Program-made: the position numbers and the translations under genes
Source: SB11 sp965222995
Lineage (GTDB): Bacteria > Bacteroidota > Bacteroidia > UBA8524
Direction of reading: 5' to 3'
Assembly (NCBI GenBank): GCA_965222995.1
Contig: OZ244977.1
Location: forward strand, 372,001 to 436,000
Length of the DNA stretch: 64,000 nucleotides
Notes under the pieces: model-generated
Seen by the model: only the letters and a program-made list of their open reading frames with translations
Database searches by the model: none
Told to the model about the DNA's origin: nothing
Shown: in pieces, positions 8,829 to 17,607 of the stretch
How the letters are laid out: each line of letters opens with the position of its first letter
Position numbering within the stretch: position 1 is the first letter of the stretch

Positions 8829-9752
8829 CTAGTTATGGCTATCTTCATTTTCTAGTATGCTTAGGTAGCTGTGGTAGCGTTCAGCATATATTTCACCCTC
8901 TTCAACGGCCGCTTTTATAGCACAATCAGGCTCGTTTATATGTTTGCAGTTGTTAAACTTGCATTGATGCATTAGTTGTCGCATTTCAGGGAAATAATGC
9001 GAAAGCACTTCATCTTCAATGTTTACTACTCCGAGGTTTTTAATACCCGGGGTATCAATAATTTTGGTGTCAGGTTCAGGTTCAAACATCTCAGCAAAGG
9101 TGGTAGTATGTTTTCCTTTGCTGGTAGCTCCTGAAATACCTCCCGTTTTTTGTCCTATATCTTCCCACATGGCATTCAGTAAAGTTGATTTTCCAACTCC
9201 TGAATGTCCTGAGACTAATGAGGTTTTGCCTGTTAAGTAAGCTCTAAGCCCATCAATATTTTGCTTTTCGGTAGCAGATACTGCAAAGCATTTATATCCC
9301 AAACTCTCATACACATGCATGTAGTATTCCATTAGCTCTAAACCTTCATCAGCATAAATATCAATCTTGTTATAAATTAGTATTGCGGGTATATGATAGG
9401 CTTCTGCTGTTACCAAAAAGCGGTCTATAAAGCCTTGCGAGGTGCGAGGCATTGCTAGAGTAACAACTAGTGCAGCTACATCAAGATTAGCAGCTATAAT
9501 ATGCGTTTGCTTGCTGAGGTTATTACTTTTACGAATGATATAGTTTTTACGCTCGTGTAGTTTGTTAATTATAGCATAGTCTTCATCATCGTTTTCTGCT
9601 TCAATTTCTACAATATCACCAACAGCGATGGGGTTGGTGCTTTTAATACCTTTAAGCCTGAATTTACCTTTTATGCGGGCTTGCCATACCTTACCATCTT
9701 CATCTTTGGCTTCGTACCAACTGCCTGTAGATTTGGTTATGGTGGCTCTCAT
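8829..9752 (-). CDS. rsgA: Ribosome small subunit-dependent GTPase A
   Basis: The product is 307 aa with the circularly permuted GTPase order typical of RsgA/YjeQ. An N-terminal OB fold comes first, then G4 (YNKIDIY), G1 (GHSGVGKSTLLN) and G3 (DTPGI). The C-terminal zinc finger contains CKFNNCKH and PDCAIKAA. It acts in late maturation of the 30S subunit. No close operon partner is visible; metF lies 71 bases upstream on the same strand across a hairpin. Confidence 0.97.
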   Translation of the reverse strand: MRATITKSTGSWYEAKDEDGKVWQARIKGKFRLKGIKSTNPIAVGDIVEIEAENDDEDYAIINKLHERKNYIIRKSNNLSKQTHIIAANLDVAALVVTLAMPRTSQGFIDRFLVTAEAYHIPAILIYNKIDIYADEGLELMEYYMHVYESLGYKCFAVSATEKQNIDGLRAYLTGKTSLVSGHSGVGKSTLLNAMWEDIGQKTGGISGATSKGKHTTTFAEMFEPEPDTKIIDTPGIKNLGVVNIEDEVLSHYFPEMRQLMHQCKFNNCKHINEPDCAIKAAVEEGEIYAERYHSYLSILENEDSHN

Positions 9753-9781
9753 GATTATTAGTTTTCGGTTGTCTGTTTTTA

Positions 9782-9810
9782 GTTTGCAGTTATAACTGGT
9801 AACTGCAAAC
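9782..9810. repeat. Perfect 11-bp inverted repeat between metF and rsgA
   Basis: GTTTGCAGTTA pairs with TAACTGCAAAC across a 7-base loop. No good U tract follows on the minus strand, so it may attenuate or stabilise the RNA rather than terminate it, or be a small dispersed repeat. Confidence 0.6.
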
Positions 9811-9823
9811 AGAAGGCTAAAAA

Positions 9824-10780
9824 CTAAAATACCTCTTTAGCAATTTTATATGTAGCACCGCTTTTGCCCATAGTATAGTAATGCAAAACAGGTGCTCCTT
9901 TTTCTTTTAATTCTTTAGATTGCTGAATAGCCCACTCAATACCTACTTGTGCTACCTCTTTGTTGTCTTTGCAGGCTTCTACGGCATCAGACAGTTCCTC
10001 AGGAATATCCATGTGGAATAAGTTGGGCAAAACAAACAACTGTTTTTTGGTAGTAAGAGGTTTTAAACCCGGTATAATAGGTACATTAATATCTGCGGCC
10101 CTACATTTATCTACAAACTCGAAATACTTGCTGTTGTCGTAAAACATTTGGGTAACAATGAACTCAGCACCTGCATCAATCTTTCTTTTCAGAAAGTTCA
10201 TATCGCTTTTTATGTTAGGAGCATCCTGATGTTTTTCAGGGTAGCCCGCTACGCCTGCACAAAACTGTGTAGGGAAGGCATCGGTAAGTTCATCATCCAG
10301 ATATAAACCCTTATTCATATTTTGTATTTGTCCCAAAAGTTCAAGAGCATTGGCGTTTCCATTATGTTCTGGCTTAAAGGTCTTTTCTCCTTTGGCGTTA
10401 TCACCTCTAAGTGCTAGTACATTATCAATTCCTAAAAAGGCAAGGTCTATTAATGCGTTTTCAGTTTCCTCTTTGCTAAACCCCCCACAAATAAGGTGGG
10501 GCACAGCGTCTACATGATATTTGTTCATTATAGCCGCACAAATGGCTACCGTACCGGGACGCTTTTTGGTAGTTATTTTTCTATATGTACCATCATTAAG
10601 TTTTTTCTCTATATACTCTTCACGGTGATAGGTTACATCAATAAACTTAGGTTTAAACTCCATTAAAGGGTCAATACCTTCATATATACTTTCAATCCCT
10701 TTACCTTTAAGGGGAGGTAGAATTTCAAATGAAAAAAGTGTTTTGCCTTTGGCGTTTTTTATGTGCTCGGTAATTTTCAT
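9824..10780 (-). CDS. metF: Methylenetetrahydrofolate reductase
   Basis: The product is 318 aa with the TIM-barrel MTHFR signature: FSFEILPPLKGKG near the N-terminus (the catalytic Glu in the FE pair), the LRGD folate/FAD stretch in NVLALRGDNAKGE, and FIVTQMFYDN. It reduces 5,10-methylene-THF to 5-methyl-THF for methionine synthesis, using FAD. It has its own -7 box at 10805-10812. The C-terminal sequence (YYTMGKSGATYKIAKEVF) matches the Bacteroidota form. Confidence 0.97.
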   Translation of the reverse strand: MKITEHIKNAKGKTLFSFEILPPLKGKGIESIYEGIDPLMEFKPKFIDVTYHREEYIEKKLNDGTYRKITTKKRPGTVAICAAIMNKYHVDAVPHLICGGFSKEETENALIDLAFLGIDNVLALRGDNAKGEKTFKPEHNGNANALELLGQIQNMNKGLYLDDELTDAFPTQFCAGVAGYPEKHQDAPNIKSDMNFLKRKIDAGAEFIVTQMFYDNSKYFEFVDKCRAADINVPIIPGLKPLTTKKQLFVLPNLFHMDIPEELSDAVEACKDNKEVAQVGIEWAIQQSKELKEKGAPVLHYYTMGKSGATYKIAKEVF

Positions 10781-10804
10781 TCAACACGTATTTTAAAAAT
10801 CGCA

Positions 10805-10812
10805 CAAAGATA
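10805..10812 (-). promoter_or_regulatory. -7 box TATCTTTG for metF
   Basis: Matches TAnnTTTG on the minus strand, about 24 bases before the metF ATG at 10780. Confidence 0.5.
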
Positions 10813-10932
10813 AGGTTTTAGAGCATTGCTAAGGCGGCAAGTAATTTTAGAATTTTTGAAAAGTAAATGCTCAAATAGTATAGATATTACATGATATATT
10901 TTTTAGCTTTGGATATACCAAAGTTCTTTATT

Positions 10933-13626
10933 ATGAAAAAGTTAAGCCTCATATTATTGGTATTTGTTACCCTAACTTCATATAGTCAGATACAACGATT
11001 AATACCTTATCAGGGAACAATTGCAGATTCCTCAGGAAAAGCCTATACAGGAAATTTCGATTTTAGATTTTCAATTTACGATAACAACAACAATTTAATG
11101 TGGAATAGCGGCATAGTGAATCTGGCAGTTACACAAGGTGCGTATTCCGTAGTTTTAGGGGGGACAAGCCAACCCACATTGCCTGCTAATTTGTTGCAAA
11201 ATGATGTATTATTCTTAGAAATACAGTTTAACGATGGAGTTAACGGAAACGAAACCTTAGCGCCCCGTATACAAATGCTACCCGTGCCCTATGCACTACG
11301 AGCAGCTATAGCTGATAGTGTAATTACTACCGGCGGAGGTTTTGGAAACGGAGATTCTATTGTGCTAAAGGATATCAACGGTAAACCACGTATAGTACTT
11401 AACCCGAACAGTGGTGAGTTTAGAATGCTGGATGATGATACCGTATGGTACTCTAATACGGTAAACTCTCCAAGGGTAGAAATAGTAAAAACCGATAATG
11501 GCTTTGTGAAAAAATATTACAGTACTATACCAGTCCAAAACCAGGAAGACGGTACATTTACTGAAGTTGATGGGGGCATATTTAAAGAAGAAACCTATGT
11601 AAACGATGGAACAACACCCAAATTGGTTAAAGTTTTTGAATCGTTTAATAATAGTACGGCAATAATAGACCCCACCAAAGCTAAAGCTATTAGTTCTGAG
11701 ACTGAATATTATTTGAATGGGGACATAAAATCGCATTGTGTTACATTCTCACATCATCCTAGAGACGCAAAGTCGCTTTGCCAAACCTATGACGCTAATG
11801 GAAAGCTATGTACTACCGAATATATCTACGACCATTTTGGAAACAACAAAGAAATAACCGACCACAAGAACAATACATTTACCAATGTATTTGGCGATGT
11901 TGCCGTAACCTCTCAACTTTATGTTGATCTACTAAATAAAGATACCACAAAGCTGGATTGGGGTTTAGGCGGATTAGGTATAACTACTCCTAACGGGTCG
12001 TCAAATTGGGATTTTGGGGTAGGTACTGCTACATTTGGGGGAGATAACGGAGCCGCAGGTCTTGAGACAAAAAAAGAGTTGAAAGGCAGTGATGAAGAGC
12101 AAAATACAACTGAAAATACTATTGATAAATCAACCCTTTTAAGGGTTTACAGGGCTAAAAAAGACCGACTTGAAAAAGAGCTAATGGGCTTTATTACAGG
12201 CAAGCAGGCAGCAGGTATAAGAAAGGATTTGATTTTTGTAAACGGTATGATTCGCTCGCTTGAAAACGATTCTATTGAAGAACAAAAGAAACTTTTGGGT
12301 GCTAATGTTACTACCACTACCACAGATAAAAATTCAGGTAAAGAAATAGAACAAGTTACAAACCCTGCTAATGGAACAATAACCTACTTTAAAGATAATA
12401 CCCCTTGGTATGGTTACGATTGCGGCCCACAGGTATTCTTTTTAGAAACAAAATCGGTGAAAACCACTTTTGAGCACAATAATAACGATGAGTCTAACAA
12501 AACGGTTGATAATAAAGTAGACAATAGTAAATTGCTGCAAGCCTTAAGAGCAAAGAAAGACAGGCTTGAACGAGAGCTAACTGGTCTTGTTTCCTCAGGG
12601 CCAACCAAAGCAAAAAAACTAGACTTAATTTTTACTCAACGCCTAATTGAATCTATGGAGAACGATTCTATTAAAAAGGCTCAAGAGGTTAGCAACAGAA
12701 AGTCTACCACCACAACCACAGACAAAATTACTAATGATGAAATAAAAACTACCCTTGAACCCAATGGCGGTAAAAAAACCACTACAGGAGTGAAAGAAGA
12801 GGTTACTACCGATGGTGATAAAGTATTGAAAGTATACACTTATGATGGGCTGAATAAAGTAGTTAATTCAGCATTTATATTTTCAGGAGGCGATACTGTG
12901 GGAGTAACTTATGATATGGGGAAAAGTTCTATTGTTATGCGTTCCAGCTCAATGGTAATGGACTACGGTCAAGCACAAATGGTATACGAGTACGATGCAG
13001 CCCCCAGTGTGGTTAGAAGTATTGTGCAAGAAGGTTCTGATAATGTTGGGGTAGAGTATGATGCAGTGCACAGAGTGATGCGTGTAACACCAAACTCAAA
13101 ATTTGTTGCTGATAGTTTAGAGGCTATGGGGCCTGCCATGGTAAACGGGCAAATGTTCATAAACGGGGCAACAGAAATTAATAATAACCTTGTAGTAAAT
13201 GGTAATGTGAGCAAGTTCGGCGGAACATTTAGAATAGACCATCCACTTGACCCTGAAAACAGGTACCTAACCCACTCATTTGTTGAGTCGCCTGATATGA
13301 TGAATATTTATAACGGGAATGCTACAACCGACAAAGAAGGTAAGGCAACTATAACAATGCCTACATATTTCCAAGCACTTAACATGGATTTTCGTTACCA
13401 GCTCACTTGTATTGGTCAGTTTGCACAAGCAATAGTGCTAAAAGAAATTGAGAACAATACATTTACTATACAAACGGATAAACCCAATGTAAAAGTAAGC
13501 TGGCAAGTAACAGGTGTGAGGCAAGATGACTGGGCTAATGATAATCGTGTGATACCCGAACAACATAAAGAACCCTCAAAAAGAGGAAAAAGAATGTATA
13601 CCCCTAAAAAACAACAAACACAATGA
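10933..13626 (+). CDS. Large secreted protein with internal duplication and a conserved C-terminal domain
   Basis: The product is 897 aa with a clear signal peptide starting at the ATG at 10933 (MKKLSLILLVFVTLTSYSQ). An in-frame ATG at 10891 gives a poor N-terminus and was rejected. Residues up to about 130 resemble the beta-rich N-terminal module seen in many surface proteins (RLIPYQGTIADSSGKAYTG). Two roughly 70-residue copies follow in the middle, each with R-A-K-K-D-R-L-E-+-E-L, then ENDSI and a TTTTTDK run. The C-terminus (FRIDHPLDPENRYLTHSFVE and the DFRYQLTCIGQFAQAIV stretch) is a domain I have seen ending many otherwise unrelated secreted bacterial proteins. Function is unknown. It overlaps the next T9SS gene by ATGA. 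Confidence 0.85.
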   Translation: MKKLSLILLVFVTLTSYSQIQRLIPYQGTIADSSGKAYTGNFDFRFSIYDNNNNLMWNSGIVNLAVTQGAYSVVLGGTSQPTLPANLLQNDVLFLEIQFNDGVNGNETLAPRIQMLPVPYALRAAIADSVITTGGGFGNGDSIVLKDINGKPRIVLNPNSGEFRMLDDDTVWYSNTVNSPRVEIVKTDNGFVKKYYSTIPVQNQEDGTFTEVDGGIFKEETYVNDGTTPKLVKVFESFNNSTAIIDPTKAKAISSETEYYLNGDIKSHCVTFSHHPRDAKSLCQTYDANGKLCTTEYIYDHFGNNKEITDHKNNTFTNVFGDVAVTSQLYVDLLNKDTTKLDWGLGGLGITTPNGSSNWDFGVGTATFGGDNGAAGLETKKELKGSDEEQNTTENTIDKSTLLRVYRAKKDRLEKELMGFITGKQAAGIRKDLIFVNGMIRSLENDSIEEQKKLLGANVTTTTTDKNSGKEIEQVTNPANGTITYFKDNTPWYGYDCGPQVFFLETKSVKTTFEHNNNDESNKTVDNKVDNSKLLQALRAKKDRLERELTGLVSSGPTKAKKLDLIFTQRLIESMENDSIKKAQEVSNRKSTTTTTDKITNDEIKTTLEPNGGKKTTTGVKEEVTTDGDKVLKVYTYDGLNKVVNSAFIFSGGDTVGVTYDMGKSSIVMRSSSMVMDYGQAQMVYEYDAAPSVVRSIVQEGSDNVGVEYDAVHRVMRVTPNSKFVADSLEAMGPAMVNGQMFINGATEINNNLVVNGNVSKFGGTFRIDHPLDPENRYLTHSFVESPDMMNIYNGNATTDKEGKATITMPTYFQALNMDFRYQLTCIGQFAQAIVLKEIENNTFTIQTDKPNVKVSWQVTGVRQDDWANDNRVIPEQHKEPSKRGKRMYTPKKQQTQ

Positions 13627-14141
13627 AAGTATTAATAAGTATTGTGCTCTTTTTTGTTGTTACAATAGCTATAGGGCAAACTAAAAGTACAAATTATCAA
13701 TCCTACCAAAACGGACAGTTTTTGCATGGACAAATGGCTTCGGGCGCTAATACCAATAACTTAGCCATTAATACTTGGACGGATAGTATTAGGGTAAGTT
13801 CTGTCAATTACAGTAGCACGGGAACCCAAGGAGCAGGGCTGGGGTTTACATTTAATCCACCACCACCACCCTTATCTTCACCTGTAATTTCTTCTATTGA
13901 GGGAATAAATATATATCCTAACCCTTTTTCAAATGAAATTAGGCTGGATTTTGAAGGTATAGATGCTGCTAATATTGAGGTAAACCTAGTAAATATGTTA
14001 GGTCAAACTGAAGAAGTTAACCAACAAACTTTTGTTGGAAATATTAGCCTAAATACCACACAATTAGGTATTGGTACTTATATGCTACAGGTTAAAACCA
14101 AAAAAGGTATAGCAGTTTATAAAGTAATTAAAGCCCAATAA
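13623..14141 (+). CDS. Small T9SS type A sorting domain protein
   Basis: The product is 172 aa: a signal peptide (MKVLISIVLFFVVTIAIGQ), a short Asn/Thr/Gly-rich middle with a proline run, and a C-terminal type A sorting domain (IYPNPFSNEIRLDF, then GTYMLQVKTKKG and a final KVIKAQ). It would cross the outer membrane through the type IX system and lose the sorting domain. It is translationally coupled (ATGA) to the large repeat protein, which lacks such a domain. The two may form a surface complex. Confidence 0.88.
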   Translation: MKVLISIVLFFVVTIAIGQTKSTNYQSYQNGQFLHGQMASGANTNNLAINTWTDSIRVSSVNYSSTGTQGAGLGFTFNPPPPPLSSPVISSIEGINIYPNPFSNEIRLDFEGIDAANIEVNLVNMLGQTEEVNQQTFVGNISLNTTQLGIGTYMLQVKTKKGIAVYKVIKAQ

Positions 14142-14149
14142 GTTTCTGC

Positions 14150-14157
14150 TATTTTTG
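14150..14157 (+). promoter_or_regulatory. -7 box TATTTTTG for the YcxB-like gene
   Basis: Matches TAnnTTTG with 10 bases to the ATG at 14168, again implying a very short leader. Confidence 0.5.
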
Positions 14158-14167
14158 CATCCGCTAT

Positions 14168-14671
14168 ATGATAGAACTGGATGTGAAAATAGATGGGGTA
14201 GAGTATATAAAGCTTAATTACAGGTTAGTATATAGTAACCCAGCCCTACTTATAATTTTTTCAGGAGTAGTAGCAATAGTATTAGGTTCAATATTTACAG
14301 GTCGCCTTGATTTTACTAACCTTTTAACTTCTCCTATCCCTTCGTTGGGCTTGTTGGTTATTTTTTATTTGGTATTGATTTTACCTGTATCCTTGTTTTA
14401 CCGAGCGAGATATTTTTATAATAACCATGCAGCATTACACGAACGCGTGCAGTATTCCATTAACGAAAAAGGACTTACCCAAAAAGGGGAAACCTTTACT
14501 GAAAAATTTGTGTGGAAAGACTTTTTAGTTGTTCGTCAAACTGACAAATGGTTACTGCTGCTAAAAGGGAGAAGTGCAGGTGTTTTTATTCCAAAATCAG
14601 CATTTAAAAAAGAAGAAGATTTAGACTTTTTGCTCCAAATGGCTAAGGAAAATAAGTTAATTAGAAATTGA
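14168..14671 (+). CDS. YcxB-like C-terminal domain membrane protein
   Basis: The product is 167 aa with two central transmembrane helices (about 28-48 and 62-82). The soluble C-terminal half has the YcxB-like pattern (YSINEKGLTQKGETFTEKFVWKDF, then FIPKSAF). The family is widespread and of unknown function. It is a lone gene upstream of tatA with its own promoter box. Confidence 0.75.
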   Translation: MIELDVKIDGVEYIKLNYRLVYSNPALLIIFSGVVAIVLGSIFTGRLDFTNLLTSPIPSLGLLVIFYLVLILPVSLFYRARYFYNNHAALHERVQYSINEKGLTQKGETFTEKFVWKDFLVVRQTDKWLLLLKGRSAGVFIPKSAFKKEEDLDFLLQMAKENKLIRN

Positions 14672-14723
14672 GGTTAAAAAGATTTAAACCCTTTAAAACA
14701 AAAAATGTCTAAAACATAGCAAC

Positions 14724-14739
14724 TACCAAATTTTTGGTA
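14724..14739. promoter_or_regulatory. Palindrome overlapping the tatA promoter
   Basis: TACCAAA and TTTGGTA flank two Ts, giving a 16-base perfect palindrome. Its right edge overlaps the first two bases of the tatA -7 box, a position suited to a repressor operator. No regulator is assigned. Confidence 0.45.
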
Positions 14740-14745
14740 ACTTTG
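14738..14745 (+). promoter_or_regulatory. -7 box TAACTTTG for tatA-gatA
   Basis: A consensus TAnnTTTG followed by GCAC as in many Bacteroidota promoters, 15 bases before the ATG at 14761. Confidence 0.6.
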
Positions 14746-14760
14746 CACACTATTTAAAAT

Positions 14761-14994
14761 ATGACTTTTAATATTCTTCTTATGGGTATGCCGGGTTTGC
14801 CCGAATGGATTATCATTATAGTGGTAGTTCTTTTATTGTTTGGCGGCAAAAAAATTCCTGAATTGATGCGAGGTCTAGGTTCAGGTATTCGTGAGTTTAA
14901 CGACGCCAAAAACAAAGTAAAAGACGAGATACAGGAAGGAATGAAAAATTCTCCTAAAGGCGAAAAAGAGAAAGAAACTAAAGAGAACAAATAG
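14761..14994 (+). CDS. tatA: Sec-independent protein translocase subunit TatA/TatE
   Basis: The product is 77 aa. A single transmembrane helix (PEWIIIIVVVLLLF) is followed by the hallmark FGGKKIPELMRGLGSGIREF amphipathic helix and a charged tail. TatA oligomers form the conducting part of the twin-arginine pathway for folded proteins. A second in-frame ATG at 14782 (MGMPGLPEW) could be the true start. gatA follows after 11 bases, so the two are co-transcribed. tatC is not in the window. Confidence 0.92.
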   Translation: MTFNILLMGMPGLPEWIIIIVVVLLLFGGKKIPELMRGLGSGIREFNDAKNKVKDEIQEGMKNSPKGEKEKETKENK

Positions 14995-15005
14995 GCGAAA
15001 CTTTA

Positions 15006-16421
15006 GTGGCTTCTAAAAAATTTCAATCTTTAGAGCAAGTACAGGCAGAAATTTCAGCAGGTAAAACTACTTGCGTGGAAGTGGTACGTTATTATCTAAA
15101 CCGTACCGAGGAAAAAAAACATCTTAATGCTTTTTTAGAAGTTTGGGGGAATGAAGCTATTGAGCGCGCCCAAATTATTGATGAGAAACTTAAAAATAGT
15201 ACTGCTGGTAAATTAGCCGGGATGGTAATTGCCATTAAAGACAATATTTGCTACAAAAACCATAAAGTTAGTGCTTCATCAAAAATACTTGAAGGTTTTG
15301 TATCTCCCTATTCATCAACAGTTGTTGAACGTTTACTAGCTGAAGATGCTATAATTATTGGTCGCACCAATTGTGATGAGTTTGCAATGGGGGCAAGCAA
15401 TGAAAACAGTGCTTACGGTAATGTATTAAACGATGTAGATAATACCAGAGTAGCCGGAGGTTCATCAGGGGGTGGTGCTGTGGCTGTGCAAGCCGATATG
15501 TGCTTGGCTGCTTTTGGTAGCGATACAGGTGGTTCAGTTCGTCAACCTGCTGCATTTACAGGGAGCTATGGATATAAACCTTCTTACGGAATGGTATCGC
15601 GCTGGGGTTTGTTGGCTTATGCTTCATCGTTTGACCAAATAAGCCCGATAACAAACAATATTGCAGATATGCAATTGTTGATGAGTGTTATTGCCGGCAA
15701 AGATGAGTACGATGCTACACTTACCCAACAAGAAGCACCTATTTTTAATATCCCAACTGATACAAATAAAAAGCGAATAGCTTATATAAACGAAACACTA
15801 TATTCTGACGGAGTAAGTAAAGAAGTACAAGAAGGTACTTTGGCTGTAATAAACAAGTTAAAAAGTGAAGGGCATACTGTTGAAGCTATTGACTTCCCTT
15901 TAATTAATTATTTGGTGCCTTGCTATTATGTACTTACCACTGCCGAAGCATCAAGCAATCTATCGCGTTACCAAGGCTTACAGTATGGATATCGCAGCCC
16001 AAATGCTACTGATTTAGAGAGTACTTTTAAAAAATCAAGAAGCGAAGGTTTTGGCGAAGAAGTGAAACGCCGTATAATGTTGGGTACCTTTGTATTGTCA
16101 TCAGGGTACTATGATGCATATTATACCAAAGCACAAAAAGTGCGAAAAGTAGTGCAGCAAAAAACAGAAGAGATTTTTAATGACTACGATTTTATACTTT
16201 CTCCTACCACACCTACTCCTGCTTTTAAAATAGGTGAGAAAGCTGCCGACCCTGTGTCTATGTATTTAGCCGATATTTTCACTGTTCAGGCTCCAATAGC
16301 AGGAATACCTGCCATTACTATCCCTGCCGGAACTAGTAGCGAAAACTTACCGTGGGGGGTACAGCTAATGTCTCCTAAAAATACTGATGCTCAGTTGCTG
16401 GCTTTCGCAGCTACTTTATAA
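15006..16421 (+). CDS. gatA: Asp-tRNA(Asn)/Glu-tRNA(Gln) amidotransferase subunit A
   Basis: The product is 471 aa beginning with GTG at 15006. It carries the amidase-signature family triad: Lys in VIAIKDNICY, and the two serines in GGSSGGGAVAV and SDTGGSVRQPAAF. GatA releases ammonia from glutamine or asparagine and, with GatB and GatC, amidates misacylated tRNAs. gatB and gatC are not adjacent, which is usual in this phylum. The gene is in an operon with tatA. Confidence 0.96.
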   Translation: MASKKFQSLEQVQAEISAGKTTCVEVVRYYLNRTEEKKHLNAFLEVWGNEAIERAQIIDEKLKNSTAGKLAGMVIAIKDNICYKNHKVSASSKILEGFVSPYSSTVVERLLAEDAIIIGRTNCDEFAMGASNENSAYGNVLNDVDNTRVAGGSSGGGAVAVQADMCLAAFGSDTGGSVRQPAAFTGSYGYKPSYGMVSRWGLLAYASSFDQISPITNNIADMQLLMSVIAGKDEYDATLTQQEAPIFNIPTDTNKKRIAYINETLYSDGVSKEVQEGTLAVINKLKSEGHTVEAIDFPLINYLVPCYYVLTTAEASSNLSRYQGLQYGYRSPNATDLESTFKKSRSEGFGEEVKRRIMLGTFVLSSGYYDAYYTKAQKVRKVVQQKTEEIFNDYDFILSPTTPTPAFKIGEKAADPVSMYLADIFTVQAPIAGIPAITIPAGTSSENLPWGVQLMSPKNTDAQLLAFAATL

Positions 16422-16483
16422 ATGTGGGCAAGTATTTTACCTTATTTAACGTTTAGGTATTAATTCTGTAAGTAATTATACCC

Positions 16484-17605
16484 ATGAGGCAGATGTATAA
16501 AATTTTCAGTGTCGGTTTTCTTGTAGTATTTTGTATTAGTAGTAACGCTCAAACAGGTTCTCGCTATGCCGGTAAATTTAAACAGGCAGATACTTTGGGA
16601 ATAACGTATGGCGGTAATGCTGATGAATTAATTGATGATTTTATCAGTGATGGAGGAGCAACAGCACAAGCCATTAGCAGGTATAACCACTACAAACCTA
16701 TGGTAGATTCTGTATGTACAACCTATAAGATACCTAAACAAGTAGGGTTATTGATACTTGCAGCTTCAAATGCCGACCCTTTTTACAGCGACAAAAACGG
16801 AAATTCAGGGCCATGGGCTATGCAATATAAGGTAGCCAGAATGTATGGCTTGAAGATGAATACCTATGTTGATGAGCGTAGGGATATTAGAAAAACAACG
16901 GATATTTCAGCCAAGTTCTTGAAGGAACTTTTTCTAATCTACAACAGTTGGTCTATGGCTTTTGCGGCATATTCCACATCTACATTAACTGTAAACAAGT
17001 ACATCCGTTTAGCAGGAAATAAGTTTAACTATTGGGAAATGTACGACAGCTTGCCACAAGCTGCAAAGGATGTTGTTCCTGCCTATATAGCTGCCACTTA
17101 TATTTATAATTATTATAATGAGCATGATATTACTCCAAAACCATATAAGCCTATACCATACGATACTTTAACTTTAAATAAGTGGATGTCTTTTGAGATA
17201 ATGGCACCAACACTCAGAACAACCATACCTGTATTACAAATTCTTAACCCGATTTTTAAGAAAGGTGTTGTCCCACTTTCTGCTAAACGCTATGTACTTA
17301 AGCTACCACTAATTAGCAAACCTTGGTTTAAAGATGTGGATACGCTTGAGTACAAACCCTATAATACCAACCCTTACGTAGAAGAGGATAAAATAACCGA
17401 AAAAAATCTTAATACTCCCAAACAGGTTAATAAAGTATATACGGGTGGCGACACACTTTACCATACTGTGAAAAGAGGGCAGGGGCTAGGCATTATAGCC
17501 CAGAAGTATGGAGTTTCGGTAGATAATATTAGAAAATGGAATAGAATAAGAGGGTATATGATACACCCTAACCAAAAGCTACTTATTATAAGAAAAGAAG
17601 AATAA
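16484..17605 (+). CDS. LysM protein with a degenerate lytic transglycosylase domain
   Basis: The product is 373 aa with a signal peptide (FLVVFCISSNAQ). Residues about 70-200 align with MltD-type SLT domains through NADPFYS, GNSGPWAMQYKVARMYGL, DERRDI and AFAAYSTSTLTV. Aligning NADPF and GxxGxW with MltD places Ala94 where the catalytic Glu belongs (AS instead of ES). The usual AAYNAG is also altered to AAYSTS. The C-terminal LysM (YHTVKRGQGLGIIAQKYGVS) is intact. It is probably a non-catalytic peptidoglycan-binding protein, for example a scaffold or an activator. An alternative ATG lies at 16493. It ends two bases from the convergent PKD gene. Confidence 0.82.
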   Translation: MRQMYKIFSVGFLVVFCISSNAQTGSRYAGKFKQADTLGITYGGNADELIDDFISDGGATAQAISRYNHYKPMVDSVCTTYKIPKQVGLLILAASNADPFYSDKNGNSGPWAMQYKVARMYGLKMNTYVDERRDIRKTTDISAKFLKELFLIYNSWSMAFAAYSTSTLTVNKYIRLAGNKFNYWEMYDSLPQAAKDVVPAYIAATYIYNYYNEHDITPKPYKPIPYDTLTLNKWMSFEIMAPTLRTTIPVLQILNPIFKKGVVPLSAKRYVLKLPLISKPWFKDVDTLEYKPYNTNPYVEEDKITEKNLNTPKQVNKVYTGGDTLYHTVKRGQGLGIIAQKYGVSVDNIRKWNRIRGYMIHPNQKLLIIRKEE

Positions 17606-17607
17606 TT

